Assembly (NCBI RefSeq): GCF_024170505.1
Contig: NZ_JALJYG010000004.1
Coordinates: 107,964-171,963 of the forward strand
Length of the DNA stretch: 64,000 bases
Direction of reading: 5' to 3'
DNA from: Methanocalculus alkaliphilus
GTDB lineage: Archaea > Halobacteriota > Methanomicrobia > Methanomicrobiales > Methanocorpusculaceae
Position numbers and translations under genes: made by a program. Positions 9,031-18,435 of the stretch are shown here, piece after piece; the stretch's first letter is position 1, and the number at the start of each line of letters is the position of its first letter. The notes under the pieces were generated by a model. The model saw nothing but the letters and a program-made list of their open reading frames with translations, was not told where the DNA came from and searched no databases.

Positions 9031-12000
9031 TTATTCAATTCTGTATCCGGGATTTGATATTCCCTCGTCATCCATCTCCTGGATCAGCTGCATCGCCACA
9101 TATAGTTCGCTGATTACCTCATCACGAACTTCCGGGGTAATAATATTTGTTGCTGTGGCCATTGCCATATCAAAGAGGTTGCCTCCATGCTCGTACTCTC
9201 CATTGACAAATGAAACAAGGGCAAGATCACAGAGAATAAATGCACGGCGGGGGAGAGGGCGAATGATGCTCGCCTCCCGTATTGCCTGTTGAATCAGCTG
9301 CTCCACCCTTCTGCTCTGTGAACGGCGCTGGATAAGCATGGCTATTCCAAGATAATACTGCGCCCGAACACCCCTGTCATGGATCTTCTGGATTTTTCGT
9401 TCGATGAGAGCAACATCTGCTATCCGCCCCCCTTCATTCAGATGTTGTTCAAGGAGAATCCGTGGTATGTCTGTCTTAAGATCTGTTGATCCAAGCATAA
9501 CCATCAGTCCCAGGTCTTCGGCAATGCTCATCCTGACCGTCTCATCAGATATGCTCTCAAGCAGTTCAATGATCAGTTCGCCAATGTGATTCTCCTGACT
9601 GGTACTATATTCATTAACAAGATGTGTGATAATGCGCTTTTTTATTGTTGCAATAATGAAAGGAACCTTAATACTTTCACTTGACTGGATTGCTGATCGG
9701 ATACAGGCCTCCTTATCCTCCCATGGCATCTGAATCTCAGAAGAGAAGGCAAAGTCAATGAGTAAGGTGGCCCGATCGTAATGAATGGGAATCGCATTCA
9801 TCTTCTCATATGCTTTTTTAATAAGCTCCCTCTTCTTTGAAAGGCTCGAAATTATTTTAAGCACAGGAATTGTTGCATAGACAAATTCAATTGGATCTGT
9901 TATATCCTGAAGGAGTTTCTCGGGATCCGGGAGATCGCTTGCCTCCCCGAACATCTCCGTATATGCGACGATGGCCGTTGCGAGCTGGCGTCGTGCATGA
10001 TCCTTCGTCTCTGGTGAAATTTTTTGTATACGGTGCAGTGCCTCTACGATACACTCTCTGGAAGAAAGTGAGTTCATCTCTGTCAGAAGAACCGCTGTTC
10101 TTGTTAGGATCTCATGCGCCTCTTCGGGATTAAGATCATCAACGCCATACCGGATCTGAAGGAGTATCTCACCGGCTGTATTGAGTTCTCCGATGTCAAG
10201 GTGGGCGCGTGCACTATCACAGAGTTTTATACTCCTGATGAATGGATCCTCAATTGCAGTTACTATCTGCCTGATGAGTGCAAGGGTCGTGGTTGACTGT
10301 GCTGTTATTGAGAATGACTGGATGATGGTTGCTATGGTTTCATAAGGACTGCTCATATTCATATCAATCTGATTGAGAAGAGGGCGAATCCTTGTGGAGC
10401 AGCGAAGGATAATTGCCCTTCTGTTGATTGCATCATCGACTTCAAGGATTAACATCGATATAGGGATGATATATGGGACCGGATCAGTCTTCTGGCTGTA
10501 ATCCATGATTGTATCAATACCATTTGTGATGGTTCTGTGCCGATCCGGTGAGCTGATCTCATTCCTCAGAATTGATAATGCGGTAAGGAAGGGTTCTATT
10601 GCCCATTCAAGGGATTCAACCGATCTCATGATCACCGGCTGTTCGAGGCGCTTACACCCTATGGTTATATAGGTGCTGATGCATGACTCCAGCTGTTCTC
10701 TCCTTTTTTTGGTGTCATGTACTGTTTGTATCATCTCATGTGCTTTGGTCAGCGCATCAGTGGATGACATCTCTCTGGCAAACTGTATCATCCCTTCGAT
10801 GATTGTGTCAATGGCAACTGATTGAAATTCTCCGGTAAGAAGATCTTTCCACCATGTATTTACACGAACCAGAAGATTGAGATCCCCCTGCACAATTGCA
10901 AGCGAGGCTATCTCGTATATTATCTGGACAATTGCATCAGATCGGGTCTTCTCATCGGCAATCATGCACCCGATAGCAACAGCATGCTGGATAATATCCC
11001 GGTTTGCCTCATTGACCCCTTCCCGTGCAATTTCGATAATAATCTGGGCAATCGACTGGTCCTGCTTCATTGGATGGTGTATCTGCTGAACCAGGTCAAG
11101 CAGTGAGGAAGTATGCTGGTGTATGACAATATCACTGTCAATCAGGGAACCAAGGATGTGGATGACGGCATCATCCGGTGATGAATGAAAGGAGGAGAGG
11201 TGGAGAAGCGTCTCCCTTCCTTTTTTGAATGAATCTATTCCATCCTCGCTGAGATATGCCTCCTGTGATGTGACGATCAGATCATCCAGGAGATCCTGCT
11301 GGCCGGAGAAGAGTGGAAACAGGTTTTGTTCTGCATCTGCAAGATTACCATCCTGAATCGATCGTTTGAGCAGAATTGTTGCTGTCTGCATCCCTTTCCC
11401 GATCAATGCCTCTCCCCCGGCAATGATTCGGGCAAAGAGAAGATACGCCTCATGTATGTACCCGGCAGAAGATAACTTTTCGATGAGCTGAAAAATTATG
11501 CGCGTGTTTGTATGGATACATGGTTTATCTGCAATAATATGGTAGATTTGCAGCAGCTGATCATTTCGGGGCGGATACTCCTCCTTAGCGACGGCAACCT
11601 GAATGAGCCTTCTCAAATGCCCGTCTCCATAGGGGGTTATGTCCTTTTTCATCTCAGAAAGGAGTGTATCAAGGATATATCCGGCAGGATCGTCTTCTAT
11701 TTCCCTGAGTATACCTGTAATTATCTCCTGATAGTACTCTGGCGCTATCCCGAAGAGTTTTTCCAGATCAGCTTTAAGACTCTCATTCCTTCTCTTTTTT
11801 GCAATAAGAACTGTAGTGAAGGCTGATATGTATTCGACTCTGCTTTCCGGGGGTATCTCTTCAAAAGTGTTGTGAATAAACCCGTTAATGTCAACGAGGT
11901 ATTCGGCTCCTTCCATTGCTGCGATACGGTGAAAAATTGTTTTAAAGGCCTCTTCTCCAAGACCTTTCTGTGGAATTTCTGTGGCCCGATGAAATGCCTC

Positions 12001-12657
12001 ATCAAGGATACCCATATCGTTGTTTGAGATGCCAATTGCTGCGAATGCATCAATAATTTGAAGATTTAAAGTGGATTGTGTGCTCATCTCGCGAATTTCC
12101 TGGATAATATCTGAGCATAGTATAAGGAGATCGCGATCCTGGGTGGCTGCTGCATATTGTGTAAGACCTGGGATAATCTTCTTGATCGCCTCGGAACGGT
12201 TTTTCTTAAAGTCAATATCACGAATGTATGTAATACCCGTCCTGATAAGGGATGGATCGTCCCGTCTCTTCCCCTCTTCAATGAACCGTTCACCAATGGA
12301 AGCAACATAATTGGATCTCTGGCTCTTGCGTTCGATGAGATCCAAAAGCCGATCTGAACGCCTGAGCCACTGGTTGTCATTGGAGCTGAGGTACTCCTCT
12401 ACACAAAGAAGTGCGATCTCACCAGGATTTTTTACTTTTCCGTCTATTCCAAAATCTATATATTCTGGTTTCTTTCTTTCAAAAGCTGCCTTAAGAAGGG
12501 TATCAATAACTTTCTCTATTACCTCGCTCCGCTCACGCTTGACGGATATTGCTTTTATTTCCTTGAGAAAAGCTGAGATACCATCTATATCGTCGGCCTC
12601 AATTAAGGAATAAAAAACTTCCGAAGAATTGGCCGGGATTTCTTCATTGGTAAACAT
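9031..12657 (-). CDS. Giant helical-repeat protein of unknown function (1,208 residues)
   Basis: I do not recognise a named family. The protein is predicted almost wholly alpha-helical and soluble, with no signal peptide or membrane segment. Units of roughly 40-80 residues recur with a pattern of Arg-Ser/Ala-x-Ala-Ile-x-x-Ile helices (for example RSEVIEKVIDTLL near residue 40, RSEAIKKIIPGL near 153, RSDAIVQIIYEIA near 580), suggesting a solenoid of TPR/HEAT-like repeats and a scaffolding role. The frame is clean, with codon use like its neighbours. No Shine-Dalgarno site precedes ATG 12657; a TATA-like AAATATATTTAA about 40 bases upstream suggests a short-leader transcript. It stands alone between acylphosphatase and glmM. 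Confidence 0.85.
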   Translation of the reverse strand: MFTNEEIPANSSEVFYSLIEADDIDGISAFLKEIKAISVKRERSEVIEKVIDTLLKAAFERKKPEYIDFGIDGKVKNPGEIALLCVEEYLSSNDNQWLRRSDRLLDLIERKSQRSNYVASIGERFIEEGKRRDDPSLIRTGITYIRDIDFKKNRSEAIKKIIPGLTQYAAATQDRDLLILCSDIIQEIREMSTQSTLNLQIIDAFAAIGISNNDMGILDEAFHRATEIPQKGLGEEAFKTIFHRIAAMEGAEYLVDINGFIHNTFEEIPPESRVEYISAFTTVLIAKKRRNESLKADLEKLFGIAPEYYQEIITGILREIEDDPAGYILDTLLSEMKKDITPYGDGHLRRLIQVAVAKEEYPPRNDQLLQIYHIIADKPCIHTNTRIIFQLIEKLSSAGYIHEAYLLFARIIAGGEALIGKGMQTATILLKRSIQDGNLADAEQNLFPLFSGQQDLLDDLIVTSQEAYLSEDGIDSFKKGRETLLHLSSFHSSPDDAVIHILGSLIDSDIVIHQHTSSLLDLVQQIHHPMKQDQSIAQIIIEIAREGVNEANRDIIQHAVAIGCMIADEKTRSDAIVQIIYEIASLAIVQGDLNLLVRVNTWWKDLLTGEFQSVAIDTIIEGMIQFAREMSSTDALTKAHEMIQTVHDTKKRREQLESCISTYITIGCKRLEQPVIMRSVESLEWAIEPFLTALSILRNEISSPDRHRTITNGIDTIMDYSQKTDPVPYIIPISMLILEVDDAINRRAIILRCSTRIRPLLNQIDMNMSSPYETIATIIQSFSITAQSTTTLALIRQIVTAIEDPFIRSIKLCDSARAHLDIGELNTAGEILLQIRYGVDDLNPEEAHEILTRTAVLLTEMNSLSSRECIVEALHRIQKISPETKDHARRQLATAIVAYTEMFGEASDLPDPEKLLQDITDPIEFVYATIPVLKIISSLSKKRELIKKAYEKMNAIPIHYDRATLLIDFAFSSEIQMPWEDKEACIRSAIQSSESIKVPFIIATIKKRIITHLVNEYSTSQENHIGELIIELLESISDETVRMSIAEDLGLMVMLGSTDLKTDIPRILLEQHLNEGGRIADVALIERKIQKIHDRGVRAQYYLGIAMLIQRRSQSRRVEQLIQQAIREASIIRPLPRRAFILCDLALVSFVNGEYEHGGNLFDMAMATATNIITPEVRDEVISELYVAMQLIQEMDDEGISNPGYRIE

Positions 12658-12760
12658 TTAACTAACGAGTAATTATGTAAATGTCATCATTATTAAATAT
12701 ATTTATTTAGTTCTGCCCGACCATATAACTTCAATTCGTTTCTTTTAATTTTGGGTTCTA

Positions 12761-14101
12761 TCAATGATTGATTTGGTCAAGGATGGTTTTTTTCTTCTCT
12801 TCAGCCTTTATCGGATCCCTGGATTCGACATAGAGCCTCACAAAAGGTTCTGTTCCGGAGGGGCGAAGGAGTGCCCATGCATCTTTCCACCGGATACGAA
12901 TACCGTCCGTCTCATCAAGAGAGATTCCATCGGCACACTCTTTCATTTTGCTGATGAGTCGTTTGGGGTCACGCGTATGTATCTTCTCCTTCAGCATGGT
13001 GTATGACGGGAGCCTCCCTGCAAGGCCGGATATGGGCTCTGCAGTCCCGGCGATCAGGGCAGCCATCGCAGCGGCTGTCATTCCCCCATCACGGCAGAAC
13101 TGGTGATTTGGGAAGATGAGGCCGCCATTCCCTTCTCCCCCGAATGCAACTGTATGTCCTTCTTCGATATACTTCCGCATTGTTCTGGCGACATATATGC
13201 TGCCGACCGGTGTTGTGATGGTTCTGCATCCACATGCGGAGGCGACGTCAGCTATCAGATCTGAGGTGCTGACGGGAGTGATGACAAGTCCGGTCTTTTC
13301 TTTACAGGCTGCCTCAGCAAGCAGGGCAAACGTAACGTTCTCATCGACAAAGACTCCCTTCTCATCGACAAAGACTGCCCTGTCGGCATCCCCGTCATGG
13401 GCTACACCAAATGCTGCTCCGGTTGCACGCACCATCTCTGAGAGTGGTGCCAAACCTTCAGGTGTGGGTTCAGGGAGGCGTCCTGGGAATGTGCCATCGA
13501 ACCTGGCGTTGATGGTATGAATGGCTGCACCCATCCTCCTCAATATTTCCGGGGTTGTCGTTGCAGCGGGTCCTGAACCCGGATCAACAACAACGGTCAT
13601 CCCCTGACATATCTTCTCCGGGAACTGTGTCACGATTGAGGAGATATACTCCTCTACCCTCTGGCTTTCATCGGTCAGTCTCCCGACGGCTCTCCAGTCA
13701 GCCACCGTGACGTCCCGTGATTTGATGAGTGCTTCAAGCTGGATGGTCCGATCATCACCCATCTCTGTTCCATCCCCCTCGATCACTTTTACACCATTAT
13801 ATTCAGGGGGGTTATGCGAGGCGGTGATCATTGCCCCTCCGTCATAATGCTCTCTGACGAGGTACTGAAGTGCGGGTGTGGGGAGTATACCAACATCGAC
13901 GACATCACATCCGGTGGACAAGAGGCCTGCTCGCATCGCTGAAGCGAGCGCCTCACCGGATGTTCGCGTGTCCCGCCCCACGGCGATTCTGCCTTTGATC
14001 ATTGTCCCGAGTGCAGATCCGATTCTCATAACAAGTTCGGGGTTCATTTCAGTTCCGATAACGCCCCGGACACCATTGGTGCCAAAGAGCTCCTTTGCCA
14101 T
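12761..14101 (-). CDS. glmM: Phosphoglucosamine mutase / phosphohexomutase
   Basis: Interconverts glucosamine-6-P and glucosamine-1-P (or related hexose phosphates), feeding UDP-GlcNAc synthesis. All four family loops are present: the phosphoserine loop TASHNPPEYNG, the metal loop DGDADRAVFVDE, the sugar-binding GGEGNGGLIFP and the C-terminal phosphate loop RPSGTEPFVRLYVE. ATG 14101 (MAKELFGTNGVRG) fits the family start and has GGAG upstream; the ATG 15 bases earlier would overlap the DUF5806 gene. It lies four bases after that gene on the same strand. UDP-GlcNAc made with it would feed the acetamido-sugar genes at 56-61 kb. Confidence 0.93.
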   Translation of the reverse strand: MAKELFGTNGVRGVIGTEMNPELVMRIGSALGTMIKGRIAVGRDTRTSGEALASAMRAGLLSTGCDVVDVGILPTPALQYLVREHYDGGAMITASHNPPEYNGVKVIEGDGTEMGDDRTIQLEALIKSRDVTVADWRAVGRLTDESQRVEEYISSIVTQFPEKICQGMTVVVDPGSGPAATTTPEILRRMGAAIHTINARFDGTFPGRLPEPTPEGLAPLSEMVRATGAAFGVAHDGDADRAVFVDEKGVFVDENVTFALLAEAACKEKTGLVITPVSTSDLIADVASACGCRTITTPVGSIYVARTMRKYIEEGHTVAFGGEGNGGLIFPNHQFCRDGGMTAAAMAALIAGTAEPISGLAGRLPSYTMLKEKIHTRDPKRLISKMKECADGISLDETDGIRIRWKDAWALLRPSGTEPFVRLYVESRDPIKAEEKKKTILDQINH

Positions 14102-14105
14102 CTTT

Positions 14106-14696
14106 TTATTCTCCATCTTCCGGCTCCATTGTGGTGGGTGATACCTGATTGTCTGGCGCAGGCCGCTCTGCCCGCTCTCTCAGAAGGACATTTGCAGAGT
14201 CGCCAAGTCGCCGCATGATCTCGGTGATTCGATCCTCAATTTCGATCTCGTCATCAATCTCGATTGAGGTGCCTTCGACCTCCAGAAGAAAGCGGGCTAT
14301 TTCACTTGACTCAAAGAGGATATCATCGAGTTCGTCAAGCGTGAAGAAGCCACACATTGCTCCATAAAAGAACGTGGCTCCCGACTTTCGGACTTTCCGC
14401 TTGAAGGCTGTGCGTGCCTGGTTGACTGCCTGCGGTGAGTAGGGTTCCTGCATGAATGGAACGAGCTGTGGGAGGTTTTCACCGATAAAGGTCATCTCTG
14501 CCCCCGCCGTCGTCTTGAAGTCCGAGCAGAGGCGTGCGATTGCCCATTCACGTGCGGTGATGTAGGTGTGCTTTCTCAGAAACTGGTTGACCTTCCGGTA
14601 TGTTGCGCCATCAACCTTGCGGAACTTCCGGTATTTTGAGATCTCCTCGCTCCGATCATCGCCGCCGGGATCACTCCCTCCCTCTGCATAGCTCAT
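14106..14696 (-). CDS. DUF5806 family protein
   Basis: Conserved in Methanomicrobia and haloarchaea; function unknown. The core KYRKFRKVDGATYRKV ... TYITAREWAIARLC ... FMQEPYSPQAVNQARTAF ... ATFFYGAMCGFFTLDELDD matches that family. ATG 14696 is chosen over the ATG at 14816 because a clear GAGGT lies six bases upstream and the residues before it are low-quality. The C-terminus is acidic. It probably forms a two-gene unit with glmM, which starts four bases after its stop. A TATA-like CTATAAACC lies near 14833-14841 on the minus strand, which would leave a leader of about 115 bases. Confidence 0.8.
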   Translation of the reverse strand: MSYAEGGSDPGGDDRSEEISKYRKFRKVDGATYRKVNQFLRKHTYITAREWAIARLCSDFKTTAGAEMTFIGENLPQLVPFMQEPYSPQAVNQARTAFKRKVRKSGATFFYGAMCGFFTLDELDDILFESSEIARFLLEVEGTSIEIDDEIEIEDRITEIMRRLGDSANVLLRERAERPAPDNQVSPTTMEPEDGE

Positions 14697-14816
14697 TTCG
14701 TTACCTCGTTTGTCTTCTTCCCGCATGAAGGTTGTCTGTTCTCCTGATGCAGTTTCTGCCTTTTGTACATCCGGTTTTTCGTATATGGCAGGGTGCTCAC
14801 TTCTCCTATGTAACAT

Positions 14817-15020
14817 ATAGCATCATATGGTTTATAGGTGGTGGTTTCTCTCCCGGGTATGATCGCCAGTTTTAAAAATGGCTCTGATCGCGTGGCTTGG
14901 ATCACCGCTGGTGCTGATAATCTGCGATATCGGTCGGTCCTTTCTGGTTGTCATAGATGCTGAAGCGCCTGTCTCTGACGATACGAGTCAGAGTGGGGGC
15001 TGTCTGCTGATGGTGTCTTT
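14817..15020. other. Intergenic gap left of the TnpB element
   Basis: About 200 bases between the DUF5806 promoter and the insertion element. Short frames run through it on both strands, including a minus-strand one ending near 14905 that could be the tail of a gene cut by the element, but nothing is long or recognisable enough to call. Confidence 0.4.
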
Positions 15021-15022
15021 TG

Positions 15023-16153
15023 TCAACTACCCACGGCTAAAGCCGTGGGCTTGCCCTTCCATCTTCCTGAGCGCTTTGGTTCAGGACGGAGTGCGATAGG
15101 CTGGTTGACATCAGCCCTTGATGCAATGTTTTTTGCGGCATTGATATCCGCATTATCCGTATATCCACATTTGATACAGAAGAAGTCAGACTGGGTTTTC
15201 CGATTTTCCCTGCTCGTATATCCACAATGGGAACATTCTTGGGATGTATAGTGGGGATCAACGAGGTAGACCGGGAGACCAGCCATATGTGCTTTATATC
15301 GGATGTACATTGCTATCTCATAAAACGCCCATTTACCGATTGCCGCTGCTAATGCCTTATAACCGGGTGTCCGATCACGGATACCTGTCAGATCTTCCAA
15401 CGCGATACCGGATTGTGTGCCTTTGGCTTCAGCGACGATCTGTTTGCTGATACAGTGGTTTGTATCATTCTTGAATCGGCGTTCTTTTCCACTGAGTTTT
15501 TTGAGATGTTTTTTTGCGTCCCATGTACCAACGGATTGAAGATCCGCTTTAATACGGGTGTATCTCTTTCTGGATTCAGTACATTTCTGCCCGGAGAAGG
15601 TTTCACCTGTCGATGTTGTTGCGATATTGGCGATACCGAGATCGACTCCGATGATCTCCTCAGGCTCAATCTGTGGTTCTTCAGGTACGTCCACCACGAT
15701 CAGGAGATAGAACTGGTTCTTGATGAGGGCGAGATCAGCCTGACCCTTTACCCGTTTGAGATCGAGAGGCTGGTATCTGCCGTATGACATCGATACCATC
15801 TCTCTTCCGTCAAGTGTCAGGATAGAACAGGTATCAGGAGTCTTTATCGTCAGGAGACGTTGATCATAGATGATTGCTCCATGAGGCCTGAACTCATGGT
15901 AGCCGGATCGATCCGCAAGGTAACTTTCGGATACTTTGCCAATCGCACGAATTACCATTTGAGATGACAGGGAGAATGTACCGCGAATTTCATAGTACAG
16001 GTTCTTTTGAAGTTCGACTTTGTTAAAAACCTTGTTTCTCCAGGCAAATTCTGAAATATAGTTACATGCTTCGTTGAAATGCTCCATTGTACGGAGCAGT
16101 TTCTGGTGCTGATCCTCGGTTGGATGGAGCTTCACCTTCATCGTCAGAAGCAT
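15023..16153 (-). CDS. tnpB: TnpB RNA-guided nuclease (IS605 OrfB family)
   Basis: TnpB proteins are RNA-guided DNA nucleases that promote retention of their element. All three RuvC acidic motifs are intact: GVDLGIAN, ALEDLTG and DNADINAAKN. A zinc ribbon (CSHC ... CIKC) lies between the last two. Length (about 376 residues) is full, with no frameshift, so it may be active. ATG 16153 (MLLTMKVKLHPTEDQ) is chosen as family-like; ATG 16141 is also possible. The guide (omega) RNA would be expected from the 3' end of the gene through the right-end hairpin. Confidence 0.92.
   Translation of the reverse strand: MLLTMKVKLHPTEDQHQKLLRTMEHFNEACNYISEFAWRNKVFNKVELQKNLYYEIRGTFSLSSQMVIRAIGKVSESYLADRSGYHEFRPHGAIIYDQRLLTIKTPDTCSILTLDGREMVSMSYGRYQPLDLKRVKGQADLALIKNQFYLLIVVDVPEEPQIEPEEIIGVDLGIANIATTSTGETFSGQKCTESRKRYTRIKADLQSVGTWDAKKHLKKLSGKERRFKNDTNHCISKQIVAEAKGTQSGIALEDLTGIRDRTPGYKALAAAIGKWAFYEIAMYIRYKAHMAGLPVYLVDPHYTSQECSHCGYTSRENRKTQSDFFCIKCGYTDNADINAAKNIASRADVNQPIALRPEPKRSGRWKGKPTALAVGS
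15030..15049 (-). repeat. Right-end terminal hairpin of the TnpB element
   Basis: Perfect 8-bp stem with a TAAA loop, lying inside the last codons of tnpB. It is probably both the transposase recognition hairpin and part of the omega-RNA scaffold. Confidence 0.75.
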
Positions 16154-16205
16154 TAAATATACATATCCCACAACTATATTTAAATACATCTATGTCGGCA
16201 TTCAT

Positions 16206-16225
16206 CCCACGACTGAAGTCGTGGG
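16206..16225 (-). repeat. Left-end terminal hairpin of the TnpB element
   Basis: Perfect 8-bp stem with a TGAA loop, about 50-70 bases before the tnpB start. It differs from the right-end hairpin at the inner base pairs, as is usual for left and right ends. Confidence 0.72.
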
Positions 16226-16573
16226 CTTCCTGCCTGTTAGATCGTGATCGAGCGGGGCTTACCGGACCTCTGGATGCGTCAGGTTGCTCCCTCTGGCTAT
16301 GCCTCAATACCTGGATGGCGTGCCTCTCATGCTCATCATTGTTCTCTTCTTCTGGGGCTGGTTTGACCAACGAGCTTTGTGATGATGGTGAGGGCAACCA
16401 AACCTGATTATCTAAGGGGGGCAGCATGGTCTTTGTGCTGGAGGGTCCGGGGGGAGAGCGTATCGGATGTAATCGGGGGAATAAGGAATCGTAACAACCG
16501 CTATTCGATATTTTGTGCGGGTCGCATCCAATAACTGCCCATCGTCAATGTCGGTTTCCCTTTTCCCCGGTTT

Positions 16574-16641
16574 CATCGGGGTAAAAATACCCAAATCCGT
16601 CGGGATAAAATTCCCCATTTTGTGTCGGAATAAAAATCCCC
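16574..16641. repeat. Three imperfect tandem repeats resembling an IS21-type end (relic)
   Basis: Three copies of a roughly 18-bp unit, TCGG(G/A)(G/A)TAAAA(A/T)(A/T)(T)CCC(C), begin at 16576, 16600 and 16625, so the period is 24-25 bases. Each unit is itself a partial palindrome around an A-run. The same unit and spacing recur at the right end of the window (63912-63954). Multiple short repeats at this spacing are typical of IS21-family termini. No istA/istB is next to it, so this looks like a leftover end. Confidence 0.5.
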
Positions 16642-17264
16642 AATCTGCAACCAGAGAGTATCTGGTTTTCCTTGTATCGCAGAACGAAAACAATGGGGGT
16701 TCAATATCTATAGGGTAGGCCTCAGAGGGGTGTGGGCGACATCAGGGTGGGTTTTTCCCCGCCCTTCACATCATTCTTACATCATTCTTGGCAAAATGAA
16801 ACTCCTTGTGAGTGGGCGATGATTTGATTGGAATATTTGCCTCCTGGATCCTTTTTTTATGGCATCCGAATAGATTGGAGGTATCTGTCGGTATCCGGAC
16901 TCATGTTGTCCGGTGGGGTAATTGCACATACCTCCCTGTGGTTCGGGGCGCTCAAACCTGCTATCGGAGGTTGGCTGGATCGCCCGGGGGATTCTGTTCT
17001 TCAGGCCGGTGCTCTTGTTTGGAGATCTCTTTTTTTGCAAGCCGGGTTTGGTCAGTCCGGGGTGTTGATCTGATGGCTTCCATGATGGTGGATAACCGTT
17101 TGGGGTTATGGGCAATGATGGGCTGCATGGGCTGGAGGGTGTGTTGGATCCTGTTGCCGGTCAGGCGCTGCATGATCGGGTCGGGTCTTCTGGTCTGGGG
17201 TTTTGATTTTGGGTATCGACGGAACTGGTGCAACTGCCTCTTCTGACCCTTTTCTGATCTCAAA

Positions 17265-17290
17265 TTGCGCAGAATAGCAATTCTGCGCAA
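17265..17290. repeat. Perfect inverted repeat, dif-like candidate
   Basis: TTGCGCAGAAT and its exact complement ATTCTGCGCAA are separated by four bases; read as 10-bp arms the spacer is six bases (TAGCAA), the layout of Xer recombination sites. The right half with flank (13 bases, CAATTCTGCGCAA) recurs exactly at 18392-18404, just before the xerA-like gene. It could be a chromosome-dimer resolution site, an operator, or an old attachment site. Confidence 0.5.
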
Positions 17291-18391
17291 AAATAACCCT
17301 ATTGTACTGCTGGATAAATAAACCTATATTGCCATCAGATATCGAAAATAACCTTTATTTAAGGTTTTTATGATCGCACTCATCTCTTCATCTCTTCGAT
17401 GGATTCTGTTCGTTGATCTCCCGGTGGCAAGGTGGCACATGGTACCTGCCTCCAATCCCTTGTGGATCAGATCGGTTGCCGGGTATATAAAGGATCGTTC
17501 TATCGTCGATGTAGTGGACTTTTCGGTGCAAAAGGTATTGTCGGTAGGTCTCTCCTGAGAACATGGCTCCAGATGGCGATATGTGGGTGGTCATTTTGGA
17601 TCCCGGGGTTGGCTGGTCTGCCTCTTCCGGGTCGATATCCTGAATCGGATTGGGCTGATCTTCATCGGAGTTCATCCGGAGGTGCCGCTCTGAACGATCG
17701 GTAATTGCAGGGGTGGACTGTGGCGCGGGATATCTCCTGCTCCGTCACGATCCCTGGCTGGGATGATGCCTGGTCTGGTGCTGAAGGTGCAGCGTTGGCG
17801 ACTTCTGAAGATTGAAGAGATGGTCCTCTATGCTGGTGGTGATGGTCCTTGGCAATGATGTGGTGTCTGGGCACTCTGTGCTCGCCAGATGGCCGGGTGA
17901 TGGGGGTGGTGCCTCCCTGTCTTTCGGAGGGGTGCCCCTTGGCATCGTGATCTGGATATGGATATTGCAGGCTCTCTTCTCGTACGCTTGAGTCGCTGAT
18001 ACATTCTGATGGTTGGGCTGGTTCTCGGTGGTGGTCGTACTGGCTGATGTGGGATTGGATCTATCGGGGGTGTCGTACCGGTATCGTGTGAGTGGAGTGT
18101 AGGAAGACGGGTGGCTGGATCCGGCGTCGTACTCATGTATCCTGGTGTCTTCTGGTCATTGTTCCTGATTGTGTTTGGTGTTGCTTCAATCTCTGCTCGC
18201 GTGATCTCCCTGCCTGGTGGTCTTTGGATCGCCCAATCTGCCGGTTATTGGTGGGCTGGATGTTCGTCTATCTACGAAATATCGTTCCTATAAACTATAT
18301 GATGCTATATATCTGAATGCCTTTCTTTTCTCCATGGACCGGCTCCTTTGGCCCTGATTCTGCACCGTGCATGTACCTGTGCTTCCTCTGA

Positions 18392-18434
18392 CAATTCTGC
18401 GCAATATTTTAATCCACGAAGGACCCACTCTTTG
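18392..18434 (+). promoter_or_regulatory. Promoter of the xerA-like gene overlapping a repeat half-site
   Basis: The 13-mer CAATTCTGCGCAA (18392-18404), an exact copy of half of the inverted repeat at 17265, runs straight into a TATA-like TATTTTAA (18405-18412). Start of transcription would fall close to ATG 18436, implying a near-leaderless mRNA. The position of the half-site at the TATA/BRE location suggests binding there would block transcription. Confidence 0.45.
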
Positions 18435-18435
18435 T

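Larger units (their letters stand above)
15021..16231 (-). mobile_element. IS200/IS605-type element, TnpB only (no TnpA)
   Basis: A tnpB gene is bounded by two short hairpins typical of this superfamily. The right end (15030-15049) is CCCACGGC-TAAA-GCCGTGGG and the left end (16206-16225) is CCCACGAC-TGAA-GTCGTGGG, each an 8-bp perfect stem with a four-base loop. The tnpB frame runs through the right-end hairpin and stops three codons later, the usual arrangement. No Y1 transposase (tnpA) is present, so the copy depends on one elsewhere. Exact ends are uncertain by about ten bases, since these elements make no target duplication. Confidence 0.8.
16232..18390. other. Gene desert with strong G+T strand skew
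   Basis: About 2.1 kb without a convincing gene. The plus strand is very rich in G and T: 17101-17160 has 28 G, 17 T, 8 C and 7 A, and 18001-18060 has 24 G, 21 T, 8 C and 7 A. GGCTGG occurs eight times on the plus strand (for example 16356, 16973, 17130, 17611, 17756, 18016, 18113, 18254) and I find no CCAGCC. Frames of about 100 codons exist on both strands, but their products are Trp/Cys/Gly-rich or Pro/Thr/His-rich as the skew alone would give. The stretch holds a degenerate IS end (16574-16641), a dif-like inverted repeat (17265-17290) and a small A/T hairpin with a T-run (17350-17369). Confidence 0.6.

Noticed and set aside
16777..18316. Frames of 60-144 codons on both strands in the gene desert
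   Set aside because: Products are Trp/Cys/Gly-rich (plus strand) or Pro/Thr/His-rich (minus strand), as the G+T skew would produce by chance; no ribosome sites or family motifs, and frames overlap on both strands.
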